In this document: one piece after another, positions 53,095-62,535 of the stretch | Layout of the letters: each line of letters starts with the position of its first letter | Position numbering within the stretch: the first letter of the stretch is position 1 | Source: Elephas maximus indicus | Lineage: Eukaryota > Chordata > Mammalia > Proboscidea > Elephantidae | NCBI RefSeq assembly: GCF_024166365.1 | Contig: NC_064830.1 | Location: 90,078,968 to 90,142,967, forward strand | Direction: 5' to 3' | Length of the DNA: 64,000 bases | Program-made: the position numbers and the translations under genes | The notes under the pieces: model-generated | Database searches by the model: none | The model's input: only the letters and a program-made list of their open reading frames with translations | What the model was told of the DNA's origin: nothing

Positions 53095-53106
53095 TTATCT
53101 ATATAA

Positions 53107-53258
53107 AAAACCAAACCCGTTGCCTTCGAGTCGATTCCAGCCAACCCTAGAGGACAGAGTAGAACTGCCCCATAGGGTCTCCAAGGAGCGGCTGGTGGAT
53201 TTGAACTGCCGACATTTTGGTTAGCAGCTGTATCACGTAACCTCTGTGCCATATAGCT
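53107..53258 (-). mobile_element. AfroSINE, type 1, antisense
   Basis: 'aaaccaaacccgttgccttc', 'aaggagcggctggtggattt', ends near 'ctctgtgccata'. Arrived next to the type 3 copy. Confidence 0.88.
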
Positions 53259-53320
53259 GGGATAATAATCCTTACTTGGCAGGGTTTCTGTGAGGATTAA
53301 ATAAGATTAGATACATATGT

Positions 53321-53342
53321 GAGTGTGTGTGTGTGTGTGTGT
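53321..53342 (+). repeat. (GT)n microsatellite
   Basis: About 11 GT dinucleotides directly 3' of the MIR. Confidence 0.85.
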
Positions 53343-53410
53343 ATAAAACCTATATATCTCTCTAAATCTATGTATGTACAGGTATATAGATACAGGCACT
53401 GAGTAACATT

Positions 53411-53612
53411 GCTGTTGTTAGTGCTGTCAAGTTGATTTCTCCTCATACTGACCCTATGTGGCAGAGCAGAAATGCCCCATAGGGTTTTCTAAGCTATAAT
53501 CCTTACAGGAACAGATTGCCGGTTCTTTTTCCCAAGGAGCTGCTGGGTAGGTTCAAACTGCCAAACTCTCTGTAAGCAGCAGAGCACTTAATCATTGTGC
53601 TACCAGGGCTCC
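53411..53612 (-). mobile_element. AfroSINE, type 2, antisense
   Basis: 'gctgttgttagtgctgtcaa' to 'gctaccagggctcc'. Perfect 12-bp duplication CTGAGTAACATT (53399-53410, 53613-53624). Confidence 0.92.
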
Positions 53613-53645
53613 CTGAGTAACATTAGTGGCTGCTATTATTACCTT

Positions 53646-53850
53646 AGGCCCCGGGTGGCGCAAATGGTTTGCACTCAACTACTAACCTAAAGGTTGGCAG
53701 TTCAAACCTGCCTAGTGGCTCGGTGAAAGAAAGACCTATCGATATACTTCCCATATAGGTCATAGCCAAGAAAACCCTATGAAGCAGTTCTGCTCTGTTA
53801 ATACATGGGGTCGCCATGAGTCAGAATCACTCAACAGGTTTTTTTTTTTT
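53646..53850 (+). mobile_element. AfroSINE, type 3
   Basis: 'gccccgggtggcgcaaatgg' head, 'catagccaagaaaacccta', tail 'gtcgccatgagtcagaatca' and a T-run. Confidence 0.88.
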
Positions 53851-54199
53851 AATTGCCTTATTATTGCTTATATTTCAGGATTTGCTCCTTGTAGGATCTT
53901 AGATATTTGCTTATGGATATAACCAAAAAATTAGATCAGACCAGTGGCAGAGAAAAATATACCAATGAAAAATGTCAGAAAGAAGGATTCTGGGGAAAAA
54001 AAATGTCTCTATAGACAACAGCCCAGGTAGGCAAGTGGTTGGAACAAACACAGAAGGTGTATTGGAGACCACAGGGTCTACTGGGATCAGGGCTGCCGCT
54101 CATAGTTGTGCCAGTAGTGCATTGCACAATTCCCGGTCATCATAGATTTGTATAGTTATTACAACAAATTTCCAACAGATGGCAGTAAATTGTTTTTAA

Positions 54200-56345
54200 A
54201 GAAAGCCAAACCAAAATGAAACAGGACCCATACCCTACTCCACACACAAAAACTAATTCAAAATGGATCAAAGACCTAAATATAATATCCAAAACTACAA
54301 AGATCATGGAAGAAAAAATACAGTCAATGCAAGGGACCCTAATATATGGTATAAATAGGATACAAACCATAAATAACAATATACAAACAACAGAAGATAA
54401 GCTAGATAACTGGAGTCTTCTTAAAATTAAACACTTATGCTCATAAAAAGACTTCACCAAAAGAGTAAAAAGAGAACCTACAGACTGGGAAAAAATTTTT
54501 GGCTATGACAAATTCGAAAAAGTTCTAATCTCTAAGATCTATAGGGAAATCCGACACATCTACAACAAAAAGACAAATAATCCAATTAAAAAATGGGCAA
54601 AGGACATGAATAGACACTTCACCAAAAAAGACATTCAGGCAGCTAACAGACACATGAGAAAATGCTCATGATCATTAGCCATTAGAGAAATGCAAATCAA
54701 AACTACCATGAGACACCATCTCACCCCGACATTACCAGCACTAATAGAAAAAAATAGAAAACAACAAATGCTGGAGAGGTTGCAGGGAGACTGGACTCTT
54801 ATGCATTGCTGGTGGGAATGCAAAATGGTACAACCATTTTGGAAAATGATATGGTGCTTCCTTACCCAGTGCTGTTGAGTCGATTCTGGCTCATAGCAAC
54901 CCTATAGGAGAGAGTAGAACTGCCCATAGAGTTTCCAAGGAGTGCCTGGCAGATTCAAACTGCTGACGCTTTGATTAGCAGCTGTAGCACTTAACCACTA
55001 CACCACCAAGGTTTCCATGGTGCTTCCTTAAAAAGCTATAAATAGAACTACCATACAATCCATCAATCCCACTCCTAGAGATATATATCTAGAGAAATAC
55101 TAGAAAGCCCATCACATGAATAGACATATGCACACCCAAGTTCACTGCAGTATTGTTCACAATAGCAAAAAGATGGAAACAACCTAAGTGCCCATCAACA
55201 ATAAACAGATAAACTATGATACAGACACAGTGGAATACTATGCAACGACAAAGAACAATGAGGAATCTGGGAAACATTTCACAACATGGATGAATCTGGA
55301 GAGCATTAGACTGAGTGAAATAAGTCAATCACAAAAGGACAAATACCATATGAGACCACTATTATAAAAACTCATGAAAAGGTTTACACATAGAAAGAAA
55401 GAATCTTTGATGGTTAGGAGGGAGGGGACAGATGGGGAGTGAAAAACACTAAACAGACAATAGATAAGTGGTAACTTTGGTGAAGAGTAAGACAGTATAC
55501 AATACTGGGGCAGTCAGCACAACTTAACCGAGGCAAAGTCATAGAAGATTCATAGACACATCCAAATGCCCTGAAGGACCAAGTTACTGGGCAGAGGTCT
55601 GGAAACCATGGTCTTGGGGGACATCTAGCTCAATTGGCATAACATGGTTTATAAAGAAAATGTTCTACATCCTACTTTGGTGAGTAGCGTCTGGAGTCTT
55701 AAAAGCTTGTGAACGGCCATCTTAAGATACGGCTACTGGTCCCAACCCATCTGGGGCGAGGGAGAATGAAGAAAATCATAGACACAAGGGAATGATTATT
55801 CCAAAGGACCAAGGGGCCACAACCACCATATCCTCCACCAGAAAGTGTCTAGCACAACTAGATAGTGCCGGCTGCCACCACCAACTGCTCTGACAGGGAT
55901 CACAATAGAGGTCCTGGACAGAGCTGGAGAAAAATGTATAACAAAATTCAAACTCACACAAAAAAAAAAAACAGACTTATTGGTCTGGAGAAACCCCAAG
56001 AGTATGGTGCCCTGGACACGTTTTAACTCAGTACTGACGTCACTCCTGAGGCTCACCCTTCAGCCAAAGATTAGACAGGCCTGTGAAACAAACAATAACA
56101 CATGTAGTTCAATCATGTATACGAGACTGAATGGGTACACCAGCCCAGGGGCAAGGATGAGAAGACAGGAGGGGATGGGAAAGCTGGATGAATGGAAACG
56201 GGGAACTCAAGGTTGAGAAGGGGAGAGTGTTGACATGTTGTGGGGTTGATAACCAATGTCACAAGACAATATGTGTATTAATTGTTTAATGAGAAACTAA
56301 TTTGCTCTCTAAACTTTCACCTAAAGCACAATTAAAAATATGTGG
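54200..56345 (+). mobile_element. Afrotherian L1, ORF2 C-terminal part plus 3' UTR
   Basis: ORF2 frames: 54216-54446 (TNSKWIKDLNIISKTTKI), 54690-54878 ([18 protein letters not shown]), then after a SINE 'aacctaagtgcccatcaaca'. The 3' UTR starts near 55420 (G-rich) and ends 'cacctaaagcacaattaaa'. The most complete L1 3' part in the window, but with stops. A minus frame at 54140-54460 is a shadow. Confidence 0.88.
54865..55016 (-). mobile_element. AfroSINE, type 1, antisense in L1 ORF2
   Basis: Perfect 14-bp duplication ATGGTGCTTCCTTA (54851-54864, 55017-55030), 'cagtgctgttgagtcgattc' to 'caccaaggtttcc'. Younger than its host L1. Confidence 0.95.
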
Positions 56346-56355
56346 ATATATATAA

Positions 56356-56570
56356 AAAAGAAAACCAAACCAAATCCACTGCCGTAGAGTCGATTTCGAC
56401 TCATAGCAACCCTGTAGGACAGAGTAGAACAGTCCCATAGGGTTTCCAAGGCTGTATATCTTTACAGAACCGTCCCATCTTTCTCCAGTGGAGCAGCTGG
56501 TGGGATTGAACCGCCAGCCTTTTGGCTACCAGCTGAGTGTTTTAACCACTGCATCACCACAGCTCCCGTT
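56356..56570 (-). mobile_element. AfroSINE, type 2, antisense
   Basis: 'aaaccaaaccaaatccactg', 'aaggctgtatatctttacag', 'agcagctggtgggattgaac', ends 'atcaccacagctccc'. Full length, directly after the L1. Confidence 0.9.
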
Positions 56571-56750
56571 TTAAAGAAGGGGCACCTTTCTCTACTCACA
56601 CCAAGTTGGTATGAATTTATGAACCAGCTGAGAAGTTGACAGCATGTGCCAGACTTGCTTGCCTTTTAGGCCAGTCTAGGATCTAAGAGAACTGTGGCAG
56701 AGAGGGCTTGCTGTCTCTCAAGGTCTGAGGTGAAGACAGGGATTCCTTCG

Positions 56751-57514
56751 TGTGGTAGCCTGAATTCTAAAGATGCCCCTTGTCTACCCCCCCCCCATGA
56801 TTCCTGTCCCCAGGTGTTATTCAACCACTAATCTAGGGATTGCTGTGAAAGGATTTCCCAGCTGTAAAGCCCAAGTGGCGTAGTGGTTGAGTGCTACCGC
56901 TACTAACCAAAGGGTCAGCAGTTCAAATCCACCAGGCGCTCCTAGGAAACTCTATGGGGCAGTTCTGCTCTGTCCTATAGGGTCGCTGTGAGTCGGAATC
57001 GACTCGACGGCACTGGGTTTGATTTTGGTTTTGGTTACAGTCCAAGTCAGCTAATGCTAAGATATCACCCAGTCAGGTCAGCCCTTTAAAGGCAGAGTTT
57101 ATCCTAGTTGGTAGCAGAGAGGAAGTCAGAGATTCAAGGCCTGAGGGGGATTTGACACTTCATTGTTGGCCTGAAGATGGAATGAGCCACATGATGAGGA
57201 ATGAGGGTGGCCTCTAGAAGTGGAGAGCAGCCCTGGCTGACAGCCACAAGGAAACAGTGAACAACAGTTTTACAACCACAGGGAACTGAATTTGGCTAAC
57301 AACCTGAGTGAGCTAAGAAGTGGATTCTTCCCCAAATTCTGTAGATAAAAGGCCCAGCCTGGCCAACACCTTGACTTGGGCCTTGAGAACCCTTAAGCAG
57401 AGAACCCAAACGAGCCCATCAGATCTGACCTACAGAATCTTAAGATAGTGAATGGGTGTTGTTTTAAGCTGTTATTTGTGGTAGTTTGTTACACAACAAT
57501 AGAAAACTAATACA
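56751..57514 (+). mobile_element. MaLR/MLT1-type LTR with SINE inside
   Basis: TGTGGTAGCCTGAATTC..AAAACTAATACA. Flanks CTTCG (56746-56750) and CTTGG (57515-57519), 4 of 5. Contains 'gtggcctctagaagtggaga', 'tctgacctacagaatcttaa'. The SINE is at 56866-57035. Confidence 0.75.
56866..57035 (+). mobile_element. AfroSINE, type 1
   Basis: 'aaagcccaagtggcgtagtg', B-box-like 'agcagttcaaatccacc', tail 'gtcgctgtgagtcggaatcg'. One of the least mutated tails here. Confidence 0.92.
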
Positions 57515-57519
57515 CTTGG

Positions 57520-57994
57520 CTTCATGAAAGAGCTTAGCTTGTGAATACCTTCAGGAAAGGGCTATACCAGCTCCCTTGTGTAATGTTAGTAGGGAGAACA
57601 CATTTTCCTAATGTTTCCTTTTATGTGGAAGGAGGTCCACTGGTATAACACTCCTGACCTTTCTCCATCTCCTGACTTACTTAGGAAGGAGAAATAGTGT
57701 CTCTCTAGATCAGCTCCTTCCTCTTTTCCTCCTTGAGAGTGAGGCTGCTGTCTAAGAACCTAGATTCTGTTCCATGTTCCAAGTTATACAAGGGGAGACC
57801 TGCGATGGTCCGGTTCTGCTTATGATCATGGGTGGGTAAATCATTAATTCTGGGATTCAGTAACATGGTTTAGAATTCAGAAGAGGGATATAATTAATGG
57901 GCTCCCTTAAACCTTCTCCCCTAACACACACACATGCAATTCTGGAAGAGCCTACCTGATCTGTTCACCTTTGAGCATGTGGAAAGAAGCTGAA
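57520..57994. other. No recognised feature
   Basis: May be the diverged 3' end of the ERVL pol that follows on the minus strand, but no motif is readable. Confidence 0.3.
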
Positions 57995-58420
57995 TAGCTC
58001 AACTGACTAGGGAAAAGGCTGATGCTTGCCCTTGAAGAGCACTGTAGGTGAGGCATTCTCTGAGTCCAGGGATGATGGTGCTGGGAGAAACAAAGGCAAA
58101 GAAGGCAAATCCACGTGCAGAACTTGTGTCTATTCTAGTGAAAATGAATCTCTGCCCCACCCATGATAGAGGCTGTGGAATGTTCACAACCTACCACCAG
58201 TTAGTTGCCTGATTCCCCTGGAAAATGGTCCCATATTGAGGGCTCAGTGTTTGTCTTACTTGTCAGCAGGAGTATTAGCCAGGTCAGCCTTGGTGAGGAA
58301 AGACCCATGCTGGTGAGTCCACACATGGCCTCCATCCCTGCTACTGTGGCCACTTTGTTCATGGGCCCCTTGAGCAAGCATGGAGTTGGCTGAGGAAAGA
58401 GGCTGACTGACATCCACAGA
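57995..58420 (-). pseudogene. ERVL integrase
   Basis: Minus: 58201-58413 covers the N-terminal zinc region with broken His/Cys spacing. 57999-58187 has WVGQRFIFTRIDTSSARGFAF and IIPGLRECLTY, the first part of the catalytic core with its Asp. The rest is missing or unreadable toward 57.9 kb. Confidence 0.65.
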
Positions 58421-59490
58421 GTAAATCATTTTGTTTGCCCGGTTATTACGAGACTCCTCTGCAGTGGATGTCTAGACATTTCAGATGGGACACAAATATC
58501 TTCAGAGTCTGTGCCCATCCAGAGAACTGTGTCCATCCACATACTACTCCCCCAGACTTCCCTGTCACTAAGCTTCCAATCCTGTTCCTTCCAAGTCCCT
58601 AACCATCCAGCCAAACTATTAGCAACTGCCCATCAGTTAGTGTAGGTCTGTACTTCTAACTATGTTTCATGTCCCAACATAGAGGACACCCAAATATACT
58701 GCCCGAAGTTCTGGCCACTGCAACGATTTTTCTTCACCACTGTTCTTCCAGGTTTCCCAGAGTGGGACTGTGGTGCTGCAGCTGTGCACTGTGGATCATT
58801 ACAGCATATTAGGCAGACTCATCTGTAAATCAGGATTGATTTTTTTTTTTCCTTCCTCAGTCAACTGGTCATAAGGAATACCTCAGGAGATCATAGGCAT
58901 GGATTGAGGAAGAGGAGACAATGCAACAAACAAGACATGGTTGGGGTCAAAGGAGTCTGAGCCACTTGCTCATGTAAATGGCCTATACTTTCTGGACCAT
59001 TTCAGATCCGGTCTGTTAATACCATTTCCGTTAATGATAGATTGCTGCTGTGTATACACAACCTTATATGGTCGGGTGGGTCAGACAATACCCCATTCGT
59101 GTTGGGAAGCTCAGGTCACAGTTACCTGATGCCCCTGGCTAGGTGTGCAGTCTCTGCCAAGACCTAGTAGCAAGGCAGAAGCTGTTTCTCAAAAGTAGAA
59201 TAATTATCTGCAGAAGAGGGCCTAGATTTTCTCAAGAATCCTGGAGGTCTGTGCTTTGAATCTCCTATTGGTGCTTGCTCGAGGCTTCATATAGCATCTC
59301 TGTTTGCCATGGACATTCTGAGTATCATTGGATCTGCTGGATCATAAGAATCGAGTGGGGTTGCTGCATGTACTGCAGCCTAAACTTGCTGCAGGTCCTT
59401 CTCTTGCTCTGGTCCTCACTCAAAACTGGTAGCCTTACGAGTGACTCCATAGATGGGATATGTTGCCTCCAAAATCCAGATAGGCCTACC
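58421..59490 (-). pseudogene. ERVL RNase H and connection
   Basis: 58426-58614 begins AGWLGTWKEQDWKLSDREVWG, a hallmark of the ERVL RNase H C-terminal part. Upstream to 59490 the connection region is broken in all frames. Confidence 0.6.
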
Positions 59491-59495
59491 ACGCA

Positions 59496-59840
59496 TTACG
59501 CCACTTTTATGGGGGATCGGTAGGTGGTGTGAGGTACAACATCTTGTCTTTCACCGTGGAGAGGATATGTCAACATACTCCAGACTGCCGAACTCCGGAA
59601 AGCTTCACTAAGGTGTTGGGCCCTGTATCTTTGGTGGGTTTTATCTCCCACTTTAGTTTGCATATATCTTATTAAGGCAATTAAAGTGCTTGTTGCATCT
59701 TTCTCATCAGATTCAGTAATGTCAAGGTAGTGTACCAGTGTGATGCTTTGTGGAATGTCAAGATGATTAAGGTATCTGGGGACTATATTATGGCAGAGAG
59801 TGGGAGAACTGACATAACCCTGCGGCAACCTAAAGATATA
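59496..59840 (-). pseudogene. ERVL reverse transcriptase, palm part
   Basis: LPQGYVSSPTLCHNIV then ITLVHYLDI. The catalytic box has lost one Asp codon (YLD at 59721-59729, then Ile). The rest of the frame is open to 59496 but diverged. The other half of the RT is at 61215-61470, beyond an LTR insertion. Confidence 0.8.
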
Positions 59841-60201
59841 TGGTGACGGGGTTGGGTTGAATAGTATCCCCCAAAAGTTATGTCCACCCAGAATCTCCGA
59901 ACATGACCTTATTTGGAAATAGGGTCTTTGCAGATGTAATTAATTAAATGAAATCATACTGGATTGTGGTGGGCCCTATACCCAATGACTGACGTTCACA
60001 CAGGGAAGAAGGCCATGTGACAATGACTGGAGTGATGCAGCTCCAAGCCAAGAACACCAACGATTGCCAGTAGCCACCACAGGCTAGAAAGAGGCAAGGA
60101 AGGAGTCTTTCCTAGAGCCTTCAGAGGGTGCATGACCCTGCAGACACCTTGGTTTTAGATTTTGAACCTCCAGAACTGTGAGATAATTTCCATTGTTTTA
60201 A

Positions 60202-61127
60202 CAGAAAATAACAAGTGTTGATGAGAATGTGGAGAAATTGGAACCCTCATTTATTGCTAGTGGGATTGTAAAATAGTGCAGCCACTGTGGAAAACAGTTC
60301 GGCAGTCCCTCAAAAAGCTAAACATAGAATTACCACATGACCCAGCAATTCCACTCCTGGGTATATACCCAAAAGAATCGAAAGCAGGGACTCAAACAGA
60401 TTTTTACACACCAGTATTCATTACAGCATTATTCAAAACAGGCAAAAGGTAGAAATGACCCAAATGTCCATCAACAAACAAATGGATAAAATGCGGTATA
60501 TCCATACACTGGAGTATTATTCCACCATAAAAGAAACGAAGTTCTGATAAATGCTATGAAATGGATGAACCTTGAACACCTTATGCAAAGTGATATAAGC
60601 CAGGCACAAAAGAACAAATATTGTGTGAACCCGTTTCTATGAAATATCTAGAAGAGACAAGTGTGTAGAGAAAGCAGATCAGGTTATTATGGGCTTGAGG
60701 GAGGGAGGAAGTAATTGCGTGATGGTTGTTTCTATTCGATGTGATGAGAAGTTTTGGAAACAGTGAGGATAGCTGCACAACATTGTGAGTGTGATTAATA
60801 CCACTGAATTGCATACTTGAAAATGGTTAAAATGACAAACATTATGTTGTAAATATTTTACTACAATCAAAAGAGGTCCGTATGTGTTATCTGTGCAGTA
60901 AGTTTACAGAATATTCTTTATAATTTTCTCTATTTATAAGATTCTAATAAATATTTGGAGCCTTGCTGGTGCAGTCATTAAGTGTTCGGCTGCTAACGAA
61001 AAGGTCGGCAGTTTGAATCCACCAGCAGCTCCTTGGAAACTCTATGGGGCAGTTCTACTCTGTCCTAGTGTTGCTATGAGTCACAATTGACTGGATGGCA
61101 ATGGGTTTAATAAATATTTTTTTTAAC
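60202..61127 (+). mobile_element. Old L1 3' end inside the MLT1 LTR
   Basis: ORF2 end ('gtgttgatgagaatgtggag', 'ccacatgacccagcaattcc') and 3' UTR to about 60950. 16-bp duplication ATTTCCATTGTTTTAA (60186-60201) / ATTTCCGTTGTTTTAA (61128-61143). Confidence 0.88.
60957..61107 (+). mobile_element. AfroSINE, type 1, in the L1
   Basis: 'ggagccttgctggtgcagtc' to 'ggcaatgggttt'; perfect 12-bp duplication TAATAAATATTT (60945-60956, 61108-61119). Confidence 0.95.
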
Positions 61128-61214
61128 ATTTCCGTTGTTTTAAGTCAAAATTCTGTGGTAATTTGTGATAATTACCAGTTTGTGGTAATTTAGTATAGCA
61201 GTCCTAGGAAACTA

Positions 61215-61744
61215 ATATGCAGACCTTGCCAGAAAAAAAGCAAACTGCTTCTGGTAGACCTTGCATATTGGTATGGAGAAGCCAGTCTGATAGCTGTGTA
61301 TGTACCAAATACCAAGGGCTGTTTGACTTGCACCAATAAAGATACCATATCTGGGACAGCAGCTGCAGTCACAGCCACCACCTGGTTAAGATTAGGGTAG
61401 TCCATGATCATTCCCTAAAATCCATCTGATTTCTGCACAGGCCAACTGGTGAATTAAATGGGCTTCTTTCAATTCTTTGATGGTTGCATTAACTTCTTCA
61501 CTTCCCCCAGGGTTGTGATATTGCTAGTACGCTATTATCTTGGAAGTTTCATGAGCTTTTGCTTAGCCCTTCCTACTGGGAGGGGCCTTACCCCGTCAGT
61601 CAGAGAGCCAATGCGGGGACTCCACTGCTGTGCCAGTTATCAAGTTATCGCCCCTGGGCTCCAAATTCACCCTTTAGTACCTGTCCTGAGGTAATGGGTT
61701 GGACACAAAGTCTTTCTCCTTGCAGTGAGAATGATGTTAAGGTT
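61215..61744 (-). pseudogene. ERVL reverse transcriptase, fingers part
   Basis: Minus frame 61190-61411: IMDYPNLNQVV, AAAVPDMVSLL and later FFWQGLHIS, the ERVL RT fingers and first palm. Upstream (61411-61744) 'cacagtggagtccccgcatt' and NPGGSEEVNATIKELKEAHLI-like sequence is pol before RT. Cut at 61744 by the plus-strand ERVL. Confidence 0.8.
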
Positions 61745-62513
61745 TGTCAGTAGAGGACACTGGAGGGTCACTGCAAGAAGAGAAGGGGTGCTCTTCCAGG
61801 TTTTGTAGTTTCTGCTGTGGTTTCACTTTTCTTGATCTTGCTGTACAGGTGTTGTCAGTGGGAATATCCAGTGGTGCTCTGCCCCAGATGCATGACCAGA
61901 GCACGAGTTTCCCTGGTGAACTCACTGCCCCTAGCCAGGAAAACACCTTGCATGTGGATACCACACACCCCAGACAACATGCTGCTTCCCAGTGAGTGGA
62001 CTCCTGCAGAGCAAGGTTTCTGCAGTAGCCTGATTTTCTTCATCCCTCTGCTCTCCCCGATTGTACTTTCTCTAGTGCTTAACTCCTGCAATGGCATGGC
62101 TTTCTGTGGTGCTTATCTCTGTATTGACAAAGCTTTCTCCAGCACTGGGCTTCTGAAGGGTGCAACTCTTTCAGTTCCTGATTCCAGCAGTGCCCAGTGA
62201 CTGGCAGCTTCCCCTGGTACCCCAGCGATCAGTTTTCTAGCAGGTCAGTTGGTGAGGCACCTCTAACTTCTCTGCCATCCAGTGAACCACAGCCATGCTC
62301 TTTCCAGTGAGGTCTGGAACTCAGCCCTGGTGGTGGAGGACTCTGTTAGGAGCGCTCTTTCAGCCCTAGGGATTGTGCTAATGCTGTATTCTTTAGAATA
62401 GTCTTTAGCTTTCATTAGCTAATTCCATTACTCCAATCCCTTATTAACAATTCTTTATATTAAACTTTCCCATCGTGTGGCGCCTGTCCTCTGACTGGAC
62501 CTTGCCTAATACA
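61745..62513 (+). mobile_element. MER21-like ERVL 5' LTR
   Basis: TGTCAGTAGAGGACACTGG..CCTTGCCTAATACA, 769 bp, plus strand. 'gccaggaaaacaccttgcat' and 'gctgcttcccagtgagtgga' recall MER21 LTRs. Near the end 'tatattaaactttcccatcg', 'ctgactggaccttg'. The frames here on both strands are LTR sequence. Confidence 0.7.
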
Positions 62514-62535
62514 GTTATTGGCACTTGGAGGGTTC
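62514..62535 (+). other. ERVL primer-binding site
   Basis: 'gttattggcacttggagggt' directly after the LTR: a decayed tRNA-Leu type site (TGGCAC..GGAG). Confidence 0.5.

Larger units (their letters stand above)
52808..53312 (+). repeat. MIR SINE, split by two AfroSINEs
   Basis: 'agtggttaggagcatgggat', 'catgaccttgggcaattaac', 'agttctcagtttcctta' up to 52920; resumes 'gctgggataataatccttac', 'tgtgaggattaaataag' at 53259. Confidence 0.85.
59841..61214 (+). mobile_element. MLT1-type LTR splitting ERVL RT
   Basis: 'gacggggttgggttgaatag', 'catgaccttatttggaaata', 'gggtctttgcagatgtaatt', 'gtgatgcagctccaagccaa', then after an L1 'agtttgtggtaatttagtat' and 'cctaggaaacta'. Flanks ATATA (59836-59840) and ATATG (61215-61219). 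MaLR/MLT1 by sequence. Confidence 0.8.

Noticed and set aside
53321-53342. (GT)n tract as a regulatory or Z-DNA element
   Set aside because: An ordinary short microsatellite with nothing around it to support a role.
60957-61010. tRNA gene, from A- and B-box-like motifs
   Set aside because: The motifs belong to the SINE head, which occurs at about 20 places; no cloverleaf or anticodon arm is kept.
61737-62200. Overlapping frames on both strands, 75-127 codons
   Set aside because: All lie within the MER21-like LTR; no domain.
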